64,000 nucleotides of DNA from Pelagibacteraceae bacterium AG-390-O04 (GCA_003278065.1 QCHE01000005.1:1-64000); one strand, 5' to 3'. Positions 1-9,259 are shown, counted from the first letter of the stretch. Program-made: numbers and translations. The notes: generated by a model not told the origin, from the letters alone.

Positions 1-164
1 CAAACTTAAAAAAAGCTCTAGAGGCTATACTAAAAGAAATTGATATAGATGACAGGAAAATGAAAACTATATTATTTAGTCCATCTGCAGCTTCTTTTGA
101 TACCTTTAAAAACTTTGAATATAGAGGGTCTTATTTTAATAAACTTATAAAAAAGAATTTTTAA
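1..164 (+). CDS. murD: UDP-N-acetylmuramoylalanine--D-glutamate ligase MurD, C-terminal end (partial)
   Basis: Only the last 53 codons are inside the window, read in frame from base 3 to a TAA at 162-164. The end matches the MurD C-terminal domain: a short strand TILFSP, then an SFD-x-F-KNFEYRG block that corresponds to the conserved 'SFDxFxxFExRG' signature of MurD. The enzyme adds D-glutamate to UDP-MurNAc-L-Ala in cytoplasmic peptidoglycan precursor synthesis. The ATP-binding and central domains lie upstream of the window. The stop codon falls directly at the edge of the DUF6492 remnant that follows. Confidence rests on the short signature only. Confidence 0.85.
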   Translation, partial: NLKKALEAILKEIDIDDRKMKTILFSPSAASFDTFKNFEYRGSYFNKLIKKNF

Positions 165-166
165 AA

Positions 167-856
167 AGATTAAATTGGTATTATCAACAAATTCTTAAAA
201 TAGTTTTTATTTTGAATAATAAAATATGCCAAACTAATAATTTAATTTTGTGGGATGCTGATACTCTCATTCTTAAAAAAATAAATTTTTTCAATGATAA
301 TTATAGTATAAATTATTCTAATGTGTTTGAATATCATAGATCCTATTTTTTAACTTCCCAAAAATTACTTAATATAAAAATTCCAATAAATTATTTATCA
401 TCAATCAATCAATTTATTGCTATTAACTCTAAAGAAAATAAGTTTATAAAATCAAAATTAATGGGTATTTCTAATCAAAAGGTAAATGCAAATAATATTT
501 CTCAAAAAATTTTTAAATCAATTTTTTTAGGTAATATTAATTTTAATCATTCTATGTTTTCTGAATATGAAACTATTGGTCTATGTAAATATCTTAAAAA
601 TCCAAATTTTAAACAAAAAATTATATTTTTTTTGAGATATAAAATTTCTGGAAAATTGTCAAATTTTCAAAAAAAAATTTGCATATTTTTTAATTGTTTC
701 CATGTCAGCTATGAAGAACACAATAACAATAAATATAAGAAAAAAATTCTATCTAAAAAACAAAATTTTTTTTCATTTATTAAAATTTTTTTTAAACAAT
801 ATGTAAAATATAATGGAAGAAAAATTAAATATTTATTTACCTATAAATTTAATTAA
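167..856 (+). pseudogene. DUF6492 family protein, N-terminally truncated remnant
   Basis: The reading frame carries DUF6492 (glycosyltransferase-like) hallmarks: LNWYYQQILK near base 170, LILWDADTL near 240, EYHRSYF, and a FSEYETIG block near 560. DUF6492 proteins normally have a further N-terminal segment before the WYxQQ helix. Here that segment is absent, because homology begins immediately after the murD stop codon. The open frame runs upstream only to a stop at 140-142. The only usual start is TTG at 212, which lies downstream of WYYQQ and would cut into the domain, and no Shine-Dalgarno is visible. A protein from TTG-212 would have 214 residues, rich in K, N, F and I. I infer a deletion remnant; a short expressed protein cannot be excluded. 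Its stop codon shares TTAA with the convergent GGCT-like gene. Confidence 0.6.
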
Positions 857-1260
857 TTTTGATTTGTAAGAGCTCTAGTTAAATATTTGTCATCCAATCC
901 ACAATTTTTATAACCTCGTTTAACTATATTCAAATATCTTTCTGTGGGATATCTAAAAGAAGTTTTTTTAACCATGGTATATGTCATTACTTTCTTTCCA
1001 TAATAAAAAAAATAATATTTTTTATAAAGTTTTGGGTAATCTTCATAGACATCAAGTTTTTTTTCATCACTATTTGATATTTCAAATAGTCCACCTGGTA
1101 CAATTGAATTTTTTTTAATTTCTATATCTGCAGCCCTATATTTACTTCTGAAAGTTAATCTAAAATTTTTAAGTTTAATTTTTTTTAAAAAAACACTATC
1201 CTTACATCTTCTTTTCATTTGAAAATGATGAAGATTACTCCCATAAGCAAAATAAAGCAT
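853..1260 (-). CDS. gamma-glutamylcyclotransferase (GGCT/AIG2-like) family protein
   Basis: 135 residues. The N-terminal YGSNL motif (residues 6-10) is the glycine-rich loop of the GGCT fold. The acidic catalytic position of the family fits E73 in DVYEDYP, and VPGGLFEIS (54-62) matches the conserved core strand. Family members release 5-oxoproline from gamma-glutamyl peptides or amines, but the substrate cannot be told from sequence. The ATG follows the cinA-like stop codon with no gap, so the two are probably co-transcribed. The C-terminus is basic and shorter than in many homologs. The last codon overlaps the facing DUF6492 remnant. Confidence 0.8.
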   Translation of the reverse strand: MLYFAYGSNLHHFQMKRRCKDSVFLKKIKLKNFRLTFRSKYRAADIEIKKNSIVPGGLFEISNSDEKKLDVYEDYPKLYKKYYFFYYGKKVMTYTMVKKTSFRYPTERYLNIVKRGYKNCGLDDKYLTRALTNQN

Positions 1261-2010
1261 TTATCTCTCTACAACTTCAATTTTTTTTTCATCGACAAAT
1301 TTTAAAATTTGTAAATTACATTCATTTATTTTTGACTGATTTTCTGACCGAATAACTATTGATACTCCTAGTTTACCCGCGTGAAAAAAAGGATAGCTAC
1401 CTATTTCTACATCTTTATTTTGTTCCTGTACTTGAGTTAATGAATTAGCAATTTCACTTTCTACAGTTCTTAAACTTATCGTAAGACTTAATATTGGTTC
1501 TCCTCCCACAATTTTATTTTTTAATCCACCTAACATTGATTTTAATATTGAAGGAACTCCTGGTAAACAAAATACATTTTCAATACTAAAACCTGGTGCC
1601 CCACTCGTTGGATTTAATATTAATTCAGCATTCTCAGGCATCCAAACCATTTTTTGTCTTCCTTCATTAAATTCACCAGGTTTATAATATGCTTCTAATA
1701 TTCTATATGCTTCCTTGTGTATTTCGTATTTTCGATTAAATGCTTTTGAAACTGATTGTGCTGTAATATCATCATGTGTAGGTCCAATGCCTCCTGTTGT
1801 AAAAACATAATTATGATTTTTTCTTAATAGATTTAATGTATCAATTATAATTTTTTCTTCATCTGGAACAACTCTGACCTCACAGACTTTTACACCAATA
1901 GAGTTTAACCAAGAAGCCAAGGTACTAGTATTAGTGTCTTGCGTTCTACCTGAAAGAATTTCATTACCAATAATTAATATGGCAGCATTTACTTTTGTTT
2001 TTTTTGTCAT
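1261..2010 (-). CDS. CinA-like molybdopterin-binding (MoCF/MoaB) domain protein
   Basis: 249 residues. NEILSG (16-21) and GGIGPTHDD (73-81) are the signature of the MoCF/CinA N-terminal domain, followed by GAPGF and the LPGVPS loop. Long CinA proteins add a C-terminal NMN deamidase domain near residue 260 onward; this one stops before it, so NMN deamidase activity is not expected. Single-domain CinA-N proteins of this size occur in alphaproteobacteria and their function is not settled. Some CinA N-domains hydrolyse ADP-ribose or related pyrophosphates. The gene starts 20 bp from the divergent sfsA start and runs directly into the GGCT-like gene. Confidence 0.85.
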   Translation of the reverse strand: MTKKTKVNAAILIIGNEILSGRTQDTNTSTLASWLNSIGVKVCEVRVVPDEEKIIIDTLNLLRKNHNYVFTTGGIGPTHDDITAQSVSKAFNRKYEIHKEAYRILEAYYKPGEFNEGRQKMVWMPENAELILNPTSGAPGFSIENVFCLPGVPSILKSMLGGLKNKIVGGEPILSLTISLRTVESEIANSLTQVQEQNKDVEIGSYPFFHAGKLGVSIVIRSENQSKINECNLQILKFVDEKKIEVVER

Positions 2011-2030
2011 TTTATATGTATAATTTGAAA

Positions 2031-2729
2031 ATGAAATTTACCAAGTCTTTAATTAAAGGCAAATTAATCAAAAGATATAAACGATTTTTTGCTGATGTTA
2101 AATTAAATAAAGAAATTGTAACAACCCATTGTCCAAATACTGGCTCAATGAAGGGGCTTCTTGATAAAGGTAATGACGTTTATATTTCAAAAAGTGACAA
2201 TCCTAAAAGAAAATTGAAATATGGCTTAGAATTAATTAAAGCTCAAAAAAATTTAGTTGGTGTTAATACTCATATGGCTAACAAAATTGTAAATCATGGA
2301 TTAAACAATAATCTAATTAGTGAATTAAAGAATTGTGATAAAGTAAAACCAGAAGTTTTTTTTAATAAAGAAACTAGATTTGATTTCCAGGTAGAGAAAA
2401 AAAAACAAAAAAGCTTCATAGAAGTTAAAAATGTTACTCTCTTTAGAGAAAAAAAAACTGCAGAATTTCCTGATGCGGTTACATCAAGAGGCTCAAAGCA
2501 TTTGCTTGCCCTTATTGATGCCATAAAAGAAGGGTATAAAGCTTACTTAATATTTTTAGTTCAAATTCAAAATATGGAATATTTTAAGATAGCGAAAGAC
2601 ATAGACATTGATTATTATGAAAATTATAAAATAGCAAAAAAAGCAGGAGTTAATTTTTTAGCATACAGGTGTAAAATAACTTCAAAAGAAATTTATATAG
2701 AAAAAAAAATTAATATCATTGATGAGTAA
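2031..2729 (+). CDS. sfsA: SfsA family DNA/RNA nuclease-fold protein
   Basis: 232 residues from ATG 2031 (MKFTKSLIKGKL). In-frame ATGs at 1995 and 2016 lie upstream, but their translated segment is not family-like and 1995 overlaps the divergent cinA-like start, so 2031 is chosen. SfsA hallmarks are TTHCPNTGSM, the FIEVKNVTL strand, AEFPDAVTSRGSKHL and the late FLVQIQ strand. The E-V-K and F-P-D-A elements form the PD-(D/E)XK-like core. E. coli SfsA was named from maltose metabolism, but its biochemical role is unclear. The stop overlaps the map start, which opens the long plus-strand operon up to grxD. Confidence 0.9.
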   Translation: MKFTKSLIKGKLIKRYKRFFADVKLNKEIVTTHCPNTGSMKGLLDKGNDVYISKSDNPKRKLKYGLELIKAQKNLVGVNTHMANKIVNHGLNNNLISELKNCDKVKPEVFFNKETRFDFQVEKKKQKSFIEVKNVTLFREKKTAEFPDAVTSRGSKHLLALIDAIKEGYKAYLIFLVQIQNMEYFKIAKDIDIDYYENYKIAKKAGVNFLAYRCKITSKEIYIEKKINIIDE

Positions 2730-3495
2730 TTATACTGAAAAATTTGAAAAAATGAGAATAGCAGGTAATCTCGCTGCTAGAACGCTAGATATGTTAACTG
2801 AAAATATCAAAGAAGGTATATCAACTGATTATATAGATAAACTTGGATATGAATTTATAAGAGACAATGGTGGTTTCTCCGCACCTTTATATTACAGAGG
2901 ATTTAAAAACTCGTTATGTACATCGCTTAATCATGTCGTTTGTCACGGTATACCAAATAAAGATAGAATTTTAAGAGATGGAGATGCATTAAATGTTGAT
3001 GTAACAGCTATAATTAATGAACATTATGGTGATACAAGTCGAATGTTTTGTATTGGTAAAACCTCAGTTAAATTAAACAATCTTATTGATGCTACATATG
3101 AATCTTTGATGAGGGCAATTAAAATTTTAAAACCTGGAATTAAGCTTGGTGATATTGGAAATGAAATTCAATCTTATGTTGAAGAGAAAGGATTTTCTGT
3201 TGTCAGAGATTTTTGTGGTCATGGAATAAGTACTACTTTTCATGAGTCTCCCAATATATTGCATTATGGAACTAAAAATACTGGAATGGAATTAAAATCT
3301 GGAATGACTTTTACAATTGAACCGATGATTAATGCTGGAAAATTTGAGGTAAAAATGCTTAATGATGGTTGGACTGCAGTTACAAAGGATAAATCTTTAT
3401 CTGCACAATTTGAACATACATTAGGAATTACAGAAAATGGTTATGAAATCTTTACAGAATCTGCTAAAGGTTATTCAAAGCCTCCATACTTATAA
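2722..3495 (+). CDS. map: type I methionine aminopeptidase
   Basis: 257 residues from ATG 2722. A TTG at 2719 is possible, but ATG is preferred and overlaps the sfsA stop by 8 bp. The enzyme removes the initiator methionine from nascent proteins in the cytoplasm. The five metal ligands of type I MetAP are visible at D93, D104, H168 (FCGHGIS), E200 (TIEPM) and E231 (QFEHT). H71 in the HVVCHGIP segment fits the conserved substrate-binding histidine region. Length is typical of the bacterial class without N-terminal extension. It is followed by purB after 3 bp. Confidence 0.97.
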   Translation: MSNYTEKFEKMRIAGNLAARTLDMLTENIKEGISTDYIDKLGYEFIRDNGGFSAPLYYRGFKNSLCTSLNHVVCHGIPNKDRILRDGDALNVDVTAIINEHYGDTSRMFCIGKTSVKLNNLIDATYESLMRAIKILKPGIKLGDIGNEIQSYVEEKGFSVVRDFCGHGISTTFHESPNILHYGTKNTGMELKSGMTFTIEPMINAGKFEVKMLNDGWTAVTKDKSLSAQFEHTLGITENGYEIFTESAKGYSKPPYL

Positions 3496-3498
3496 TTA

Positions 3499-4791
3499 AT
3501 GATTAAAAGATATTCGCGAAAAGAACTTACTGATATTTGGTCAGAAGAAAATAAATATAAAATCTGGTTAGATGTTGAAGTAGCTGCAGCACAAGCTATG
3601 GAGAAACTTGGAGAAATACCTAGAGGTGTATCAACAATTGTAAGAAAAAAAGCTAAAATTAATGTAAAAAGGATCCATAAAATAGAGACGAAAGTAAAAC
3701 ATGATGTTATTGCTTTTTTGACTTCTGTAACAGAAAAAGCTGGCATTAAAGCCAGATATCTTCATCAAGGAATGACATCTTCAGATGTACTTGATACAAG
3801 TTTTAATATTCAATTGATTCAATCTGGAAAAATAATTATTAAAGATTTAGATCAAATTCTAAAAGTACTGAAAAAACAAGCCAGAAAATATAAATTCACT
3901 CCATGTATGGGGAGAAGTCATGGTATTCATGCTGAACCAATTACATTTGGTTTAAAATTAGCATCCTTTTACGAAGAATTTAAAAGAAACAAAAAAAGAT
4001 TATTAAATGCAATCGATGAAATTTCAACATGTGCGATTTCAGGTGCTGTTGGAACTTTTGCTAATATTTCTCCAAACGTAGAAAAACATGTGGCAAAAAA
4101 ACTTAATTTAAAAGTTGAGCCAATATCAACGCAAATAATTCCTAGAGATAGACATGCTTTTTATTTTTCTGTTTTAGGAATAATAGCTGGATCTATTGAG
4201 AGAGTTGCTACTGAAATAAGACATTTACAAAGAACAGAAGTTTATGAATTACAGGAATATTTCTCAAAAAATCAAAAAGGTTCCTCTGCAATGCCTCATA
4301 AAAAGAATCCTATTTTAAGTGAAAACCTAACAGGGCTAGCGAGGATAGTTAGAAGCTCAGTCAGCCCCGCTTTAGAAAATATTGCTCTTTGGCATGAAAG
4401 AGATATTTCACATTCAAGTGTTGAGAGGCAAATAGGACCAGATGCAAATATTACTCTAGATTTTGCTTTAGTTAGGCTTACAAATATTATTGATAATATG
4501 ATTGTTTATCCAAAAAAAATGTTAGAAAATTTAAATTTAACTAAAGGGCTTATTTTTTCACAAGAACTTATGCTTGAACTTACAAAAACTGGCTTAAGTA
4601 GAGAAAAATCTTATAAAATGGTTCAAACATATGCTAAAAAATGTTTTGCTGAAAATTTAGATTTATTCAAAATTATTCAATCTGATAAATATATAACAAA
4701 TAACATTTCTCAAAAAAAATTAAAAACTATATTTAGTTATTCAAAACATTTTAAAAATGTGAATTTAATTTTTAGAAGGGTATTTAAATAA
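3499..4791 (+). CDS. purB: adenylosuccinate lyase
   Basis: 430 residues, the usual size for the shorter bacterial PurB. It catalyses two fumarate eliminations, from SAICAR to AICAR and from adenylosuccinate to AMP. The fumarase/aspartase superfamily signature is present as GSSAMPHKKNP near residue 265, together with GMTSSDVLDT (91-100) and the catalytic histidine region GRSHGIHAEP (138-147). TAA and the next ATG overlap as TAATG with purC, which suggests translational coupling. The gene heads a five-gene block of de novo purine synthesis. Confidence 0.97.
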   Translation: MIKRYSRKELTDIWSEENKYKIWLDVEVAAAQAMEKLGEIPRGVSTIVRKKAKINVKRIHKIETKVKHDVIAFLTSVTEKAGIKARYLHQGMTSSDVLDTSFNIQLIQSGKIIIKDLDQILKVLKKQARKYKFTPCMGRSHGIHAEPITFGLKLASFYEEFKRNKKRLLNAIDEISTCAISGAVGTFANISPNVEKHVAKKLNLKVEPISTQIIPRDRHAFYFSVLGIIAGSIERVATEIRHLQRTEVYELQEYFSKNQKGSSAMPHKKNPILSENLTGLARIVRSSVSPALENIALWHERDISHSSVERQIGPDANITLDFALVRLTNIIDNMIVYPKKMLENLNLTKGLIFSQELMLELTKTGLSREKSYKMVQTYAKKCFAENLDLFKIIQSDKYITNNISQKKLKTIFSYSKHFKNVNLIFRRVFK

Positions 4792-5576
4792 TGAAAAAAG
4801 GAAAAAAACTTTATGAAGGAAAGGCTAAAATTATTTTTGCTACAAATGATAAAAATTTAGTTATTCAATATTTTAAAGATGATGCTACAGCATTTAATAA
4901 TCAAAAAAAAAGTACGATAGAAGGTAAGGGAGTCTTAAATAATAGAATATCTGAATATATTCTCTCAAATTTAAATCAAATAGGAATTAAAAATCATTTA
5001 GTAAAAAGACTTAATATGAGAGAACAACTTGTTATGCTTGTTGAAATTATACCTATAGAATTTATTGTAAGAAATATTGCTACTGGTTCCTTGACCAAAA
5101 GATTAGGTATTGAAGATGGAACTACACTTGAAAGACCTTTAATAGAATATTGTCTTAAAAATGATAAATTAGGTGATCCAAATATAAGTAGAGAACATAT
5201 TTTGGCATTTAAATGGCTTGATGATATTCAGCTTGATTTGATAGATGAAAAATTAAAAAGACTTAATGATTTTTTACTTGGTTTATTTAGGGGTGTTGGG
5301 ATCAAATTAGTTGATTTTAAAGTTGAATTTGGTTTCACACATGAAAGTGGAAAAAATGATATAATTTTAGCTGATGAAATAAGTCCAGATACTTGTAGGT
5401 TATGGGACTCAATTACTGAAAAAAAATTAGATAAAGATAGATTCAGGAAAGATCTTGGTGATTTAATTCCAGCTTATACCGAAGTTGCAAAAAGATTAGG
5501 CATTCTTCACGAACAATCAAATGTATCGGCAGTTAATGTAACAAAATTATCGTCTGTAAAAAAAAAAAATAAATGA
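4791..5576 (+). CDS. purC: phosphoribosylaminoimidazole-succinocarboxamide synthase (SAICAR synthetase)
   Basis: 261 residues. PurC condenses CAIR with aspartate, using ATP. The N-terminal KLYEGKAKIIF is the ATP-grasp glycine-rich loop of the family; PIEFIVRNIATGS is the central signature, and DEISPDTCRLWD near residue 200 is the second PurC signature. The basic tail (VKKKNK) is slightly longer than in many homologs. The end overlaps purS by 4 bp (ATGA). Product and substrate connect directly to the purB product upstream in the same transcript. Confidence 0.97.
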   Translation: MKKGKKLYEGKAKIIFATNDKNLVIQYFKDDATAFNNQKKSTIEGKGVLNNRISEYILSNLNQIGIKNHLVKRLNMREQLVMLVEIIPIEFIVRNIATGSLTKRLGIEDGTTLERPLIEYCLKNDKLGDPNISREHILAFKWLDDIQLDLIDEKLKRLNDFLLGLFRGVGIKLVDFKVEFGFTHESGKNDIILADEISPDTCRLWDSITEKKLDKDRFRKDLGDLIPAYTEVAKRLGILHEQSNVSAVNVTKLSSVKKKNK

Positions 5577-5815
5577 AAATTTCTGCAATAATAACTTTAA
5601 AAAATGATGTTTTAGATCCGCAAGGAAAAGTGATCCATCAAACATTAGATGGCATGGGTTTTGATAATGTTAATGAAGTGAGGCAAGGAAAATATTTTGA
5701 AATTGATGTTAAAGAAAATGATCCTAAAAAAGCCAAAGAGATTGTTGAAAATATGTGTTCAAAACTTTTAGCAAACCTTGTTATTGAAAATTATAAGATT
5801 ATTGAAACACAATAA
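5573..5815 (+). CDS. purS: phosphoribosylformylglycinamidine synthase subunit PurS
   Basis: 80 residues, the normal PurS length. PurS bridges PurQ and PurL in the three-subunit FGAM synthase found in Gram-positives, archaea and alphaproteobacteria. Visible family features are the LKNDVLDPQGKVI start and the DNVNEVRQGKYFEID block. It begins inside the purC stop (4-bp overlap) and is followed by purQ after 3 bp. The fixed order S-Q-L argues for co-translational assembly of the complex. Confidence 0.95.
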   Translation: MKISAIITLKNDVLDPQGKVIHQTLDGMGFDNVNEVRQGKYFEIDVKENDPKKAKEIVENMCSKLLANLVIENYKIIETQ

Positions 5816-5818
5816 TTA

Positions 5819-6502
5819 ATGAAATCATCAGTAATAACCTTTCCTGGTTCAAATTGTGATAGAGACATGGATGTTGCTCTAAAAAAATTTGGATTTAATA
5901 ATAAAATGGTTTGGCATAATGATAGCGAACTCCCTAAAAGCGATCTAATTGTTTTACCTGGTGGTTTTTCTTATGGTGATTATTTACGTTGTGGAAGTAT
6001 GGCCTCTAAATCTAAAATAATGCAATCAGTAATAAATTTTGCAAAATCTGGTGGACTAGTAATGGGAGTTTGCAATGGGTTTCAGATTTTAGTTGAGGCT
6101 GGTTTAGTACCTGGAGTTTTGTTAAGAAATAAATATTTACAGTTTATCTGTAAAAATGTTTTTGTAAAATTAGAGAACAAAGAAAATTCATACTTTAAAA
6201 ATCTTGATAAAAATATCTTAGAATTTCACATAGCTCATAATGAGGGAAATTATTTTTGTACCAATGATCAGCTAAAGGAGATAGAGGATAATAACCAAAT
6301 TGCTCTATACTATTGTGATAACGAAGGTCAAATAAATGAAAATTTTAATCCCAATGGATCAATAAAGAATATTGCGGGTATCTTCAATAAGAATAAAAAT
6401 GTTTTAGGAATGATGCCACATCCAGAAAGAATGATTGATCAAAGTTTATCTGGAGAAGATGGCTCTCTTTTTTTTAAAAATTTAATTAATAATATAAGAT
6501 AA
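5819..6502 (+). CDS. purQ: phosphoribosylformylglycinamidine synthase, glutaminase subunit PurQ
   Basis: 227 residues. This is a class I glutamine amidotransferase domain that supplies ammonia to PurL. The catalytic cysteine lies in MGVCNGFQIL near residue 86, the His-Glu pair in MMPHPERM near residue 203, and GGFSYGDYLRCG is the PurQ-specific oxyanion region. TAATG overlap with purL couples the two subunits. No departure from family length or motifs is seen. Confidence 0.97.
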   Translation: MKSSVITFPGSNCDRDMDVALKKFGFNNKMVWHNDSELPKSDLIVLPGGFSYGDYLRCGSMASKSKIMQSVINFAKSGGLVMGVCNGFQILVEAGLVPGVLLRNKYLQFICKNVFVKLENKENSYFKNLDKNILEFHIAHNEGNYFCTNDQLKEIEDNNQIALYYCDNEGQINENFNPNGSIKNIAGIFNKNKNVLGMMPHPERMIDQSLSGEDGSLFFKNLINNIR

Positions 6503-8694
6503 TGTTAGTAAACCAAAAAGTAGCTGTAGAACATGGTTTAAAAGCAGAAGAATATGAGAAAATATGTAAACTTTTAAAAAGAACTCCTAACATTACAGAA
6601 CTTGGAATTTTTTCTGCCATGTGGAATGAACATTGTTCATATAAATCATCAAGACTTCATTTAAAAAAAATGCCAACAAAAGGAAAAAAGGTTATTCAAG
6701 GGCCAGGTGAAAATGCAGGTGTAATAGATATTGAAGATGGTGATGCAATAGTTTTTAAAATTGAAAGTCACAATCACCCATCGTTTATAGAACCATATCA
6801 AGGTGCTGCTACAGGAGTTGGTGGTATAATGAGAGATGTTTTTACAATGGGAGCTAGACCAATAGCAAACTTAAATTCAATCCATTTTGGATCACCTCAA
6901 CATAAAAAAACAAAAAATTTATTAAGAGGAGTTGTTCATGGAATTGGTGGTTATGGTAATTGCATGGGTGTTCCTACTATTGCCGGACAAACCTCATTTG
7001 ATAGTTCATATAATGGAAATATTTTAGTAAATGCTATGACTTTAGGTTTAGTTAAAAAGAATAAGATATTTTATTCAAAGGCTGCTGGTTTAAATAAACC
7101 TGTAATTTATGTCGGATCAAAAACTGGAAGAGATGGAATTCATGGAGCAAGCATGGCCTCGGCTAGCTTTGATGAAAAAATTGAGGAAAAAAAACCTACA
7201 GTTCAAGTTGGTGATCCATTTACAGAAAAACTTTTACTTGAAGCCTGTTTAGAACTTATGTCAGGAGATTCAATTATAGCAATCCAAGATATGGGTGCAG
7301 CTGGCTTAACATCCTCTAGTATTGAAATGGCATCAAAAGGAAATTTAGGAATTGAAATTAATTTAAACAAAGTTCCTTGCAGGGAATTAAAAATGACCCC
7401 CTATGAAATTATGCTTTCTGAAAGCCAAGAAAGAATGTTGATAGTTCTTGAAAATGGAAAAGAAGAATTAGCAAAAAAAATATTTGATAAATGGAACTTA
7501 GATTTTGCAATTATTGGAAAAACAACAAATACAAAAAATATAGAATTATTTTTTGATAATAAACAAGTAGCAAATATACCTGTTAATACATTAGTTGAGA
7601 ATTCACCAATGTATGATCGAAAATGGAAAAAGGCTAAATTACCAAAAAAAAATAAATTAAAAAAAGAAGTTTTTACCAAACTTAAAATTAAAAATGTTTT
7701 ACAGAAAATTTTATCAAATCAAAATATTTGTAGTAAAGAATGGATTTGGCAACAATACGATCATACTGTGATGGGTGATACTATTCAAAAACCTGGTGGA
7801 GACTCAGGTGTAGTTAGAGTACATGGAACTGATAAGGCAGTAGCAGCATCAGTTGACTCATCAGCTGTTTATTGTTGGGCTCACCCTTTAACAGGTGGAA
7901 AACAAGTTGTTGCAGAAAGTTGGAGAAATTTAATTTCTGTAGGAGCAACTCCAACTGCGATCACAAATTGTTTAAATTTTGGAAGTCCAGAAAACGAAGA
8001 CAACATGGGTGAATTTGTTGAATGTGTAGAAGGAATTAGTGAAGCAAGTGAATACTTAGACTTTCCTGTCGTTTCTGGAAATGTATCTTTTTATAATCAA
8101 ACGAAAGAAGTTGGAATCAAACCAACTCCTTCGATAGGTGGTGTTGGATTGATAAAAAACTATAAAAAAATGATTACAATGGACCTTAAAGAAATTAATA
8201 ATCTAATATTAGTTATTGGTAAAACTGAAGGGCATATTGATCAAAGTTTATTTGCTAGAACAATTTTGGATGAAAAAAATGGCCCTCCCCCAGAAGTAAA
8301 TCTTTTTAATGAAAAAAATAATGGTGAATCCTTACTTAGTTTAATTGAAAAAGACTATATTAAGAGTGCACATGACATATCTTTAGGTGGATTGCTTACA
8401 GCTATAAGTAAAATGTGTATTAAAGGAAATAAAGGCATCAAATTTAGAAAATTGAAAAATTTATTAAATAAATTTGAGTATTTTTTTGCTGAAGATCAAG
8501 GAAGATATTTGATTGAAATTAATTTAAAAGATTTGGTTAATGTTAAAAAAATTTTGGATAAAAATTCAGTTTTTCATGAAGAATTAGGGGTTATTATTGA
8601 AAAAGAAATGATTATTGATGAAAAGACAAAACTTACAATTGACGAATTGAGATCTTATAATACAAATTGGTTAGAAAACTATATGGATTCTTAA
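6502..8694 (+). CDS. purL: phosphoribosylformylglycinamidine synthase, synthetase subunit PurL (small type)
   Basis: 730 residues, the size of the small PurL that works with separate PurS and PurQ. It converts FGAR, ATP and ammonia to FGAM. SAMWNEHCSYKSSR near residue 35 is the catalytic histidine region, ESHNHPSF marks the first AIRS-like domain, and the duplicated domain is marked by PGGDSGVVRVHG and GNVSFYNQT. Lysine-rich linkers around residues 375-400 reflect the A-rich composition. The TAA overlaps the bolA ATG. Confidence 0.97.
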   Translation: MLVNQKVAVEHGLKAEEYEKICKLLKRTPNITELGIFSAMWNEHCSYKSSRLHLKKMPTKGKKVIQGPGENAGVIDIEDGDAIVFKIESHNHPSFIEPYQGAATGVGGIMRDVFTMGARPIANLNSIHFGSPQHKKTKNLLRGVVHGIGGYGNCMGVPTIAGQTSFDSSYNGNILVNAMTLGLVKKNKIFYSKAAGLNKPVIYVGSKTGRDGIHGASMASASFDEKIEEKKPTVQVGDPFTEKLLLEACLELMSGDSIIAIQDMGAAGLTSSSIEMASKGNLGIEINLNKVPCRELKMTPYEIMLSESQERMLIVLENGKEELAKKIFDKWNLDFAIIGKTTNTKNIELFFDNKQVANIPVNTLVENSPMYDRKWKKAKLPKKNKLKKEVFTKLKIKNVLQKILSNQNICSKEWIWQQYDHTVMGDTIQKPGGDSGVVRVHGTDKAVAASVDSSAVYCWAHPLTGGKQVVAESWRNLISVGATPTAITNCLNFGSPENEDNMGEFVECVEGISEASEYLDFPVVSGNVSFYNQTKEVGIKPTPSIGGVGLIKNYKKMITMDLKEINNLILVIGKTEGHIDQSLFARTILDEKNGPPPEVNLFNEKNNGESLLSLIEKDYIKSAHDISLGGLLTAISKMCIKGNKGIKFRKLKNLLNKFEYFFAEDQGRYLIEINLKDLVNVKKILDKNSVFHEELGVIIEKEMIIDEKTKLTIDELRSYNTNWLENYMDS

Positions 8695-8924
8695 TGTCGA
8701 TGGATTTAAAAGAAATTGAAAAATATATAAAAGAAGCTATGCCTGATGCTGTAATTGAAATACAAGATTTAGCTGGAGATGGCAATCACTACTCGGCAAC
8801 TGTAACTTCCTCGCAATTTTCAGGTAAAAGTAAAATTGAACAACATAAAATGGTTTATAACTCTTTAAAAGGTAAAATGGGAAACGAACTTCACGCTTTA
8901 GCAATTAAAACAAAGGAACGATAA
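8694..8924 (+). CDS. BolA family protein
   Basis: 76 residues from ATG 8694, which overlaps the purL stop as TAATG; this start is preferred over an upstream TTG at 8667 inside purL. The BolA fold is recognisable from the I-x-A-x-P-D-A-V-I-E-I-x-D start, the GDGNHYSATVTSSQF strand-turn that carries the histidine used for [2Fe-2S] sharing with monothiol glutaredoxins, and the C-terminal NELHALAIKT helix. The next gene is exactly such a glutaredoxin, again with TAATG overlap, so a BolA-Grx iron-sulfur complex is strongly suggested. It resembles the BolA2/IbaG branch more than E. coli BolA. Confidence 0.92.
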   Translation: MSMDLKEIEKYIKEAMPDAVIEIQDLAGDGNHYSATVTSSQFSGKSKIEQHKMVYNSLKGKMGNELHALAIKTKER

Positions 8925-9256
8925 TGGATAATCAAACAAAAGATTTAATTCAAAATCATATTAATACTAACGATGTATGTTTATTTATGAAAGGAACACC
9001 AGACGCACCGCAGTGTGGTTTTTCAATGGCAGTTACCAATATGTTAAAAATTCTGGAAGTTGATTTTAAAAGTATTAATGTTTTAGAGGATCAATCAATA
9101 AGGGAAGGTATTAAAATTTATAGTGATTGGCCTACAATTCCTCAACTATATATAAAAAAAGAATTTGTTGGAGGGTGTGATATTGTTAAAGAAATGTACG
9201 AAAGTGGTGAACTTAAAAAAATTTTTGACGATAAAGGAATTAAATATAAAAAGTAA
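8924..9256 (+). CDS. grxD: monothiol glutaredoxin, Grx4 type
   Basis: 110 residues. The active site is CGFS (in PQCGFSMAV, residues 31-34 from the ATG), the hallmark of class II glutaredoxins that carry and transfer [2Fe-2S] clusters with glutathione. The GSH-binding elements are also present: FMKGTPDAPQ, WPTIPQLYI (cis-proline loop) and GGCDI. It is the last gene of the plus-strand operon that begins at sfsA, and its BolA partner sits directly upstream. Only 3 bp separate its stop from the convergent rpsD stop, and no terminator is visible. Confidence 0.96.
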   Translation: MDNQTKDLIQNHINTNDVCLFMKGTPDAPQCGFSMAVTNMLKILEVDFKSINVLEDQSIREGIKIYSDWPTIPQLYIKKEFVGGCDIVKEMYESGELKKIFDDKGIKYKK

Positions 9257-9259
9257 TTA

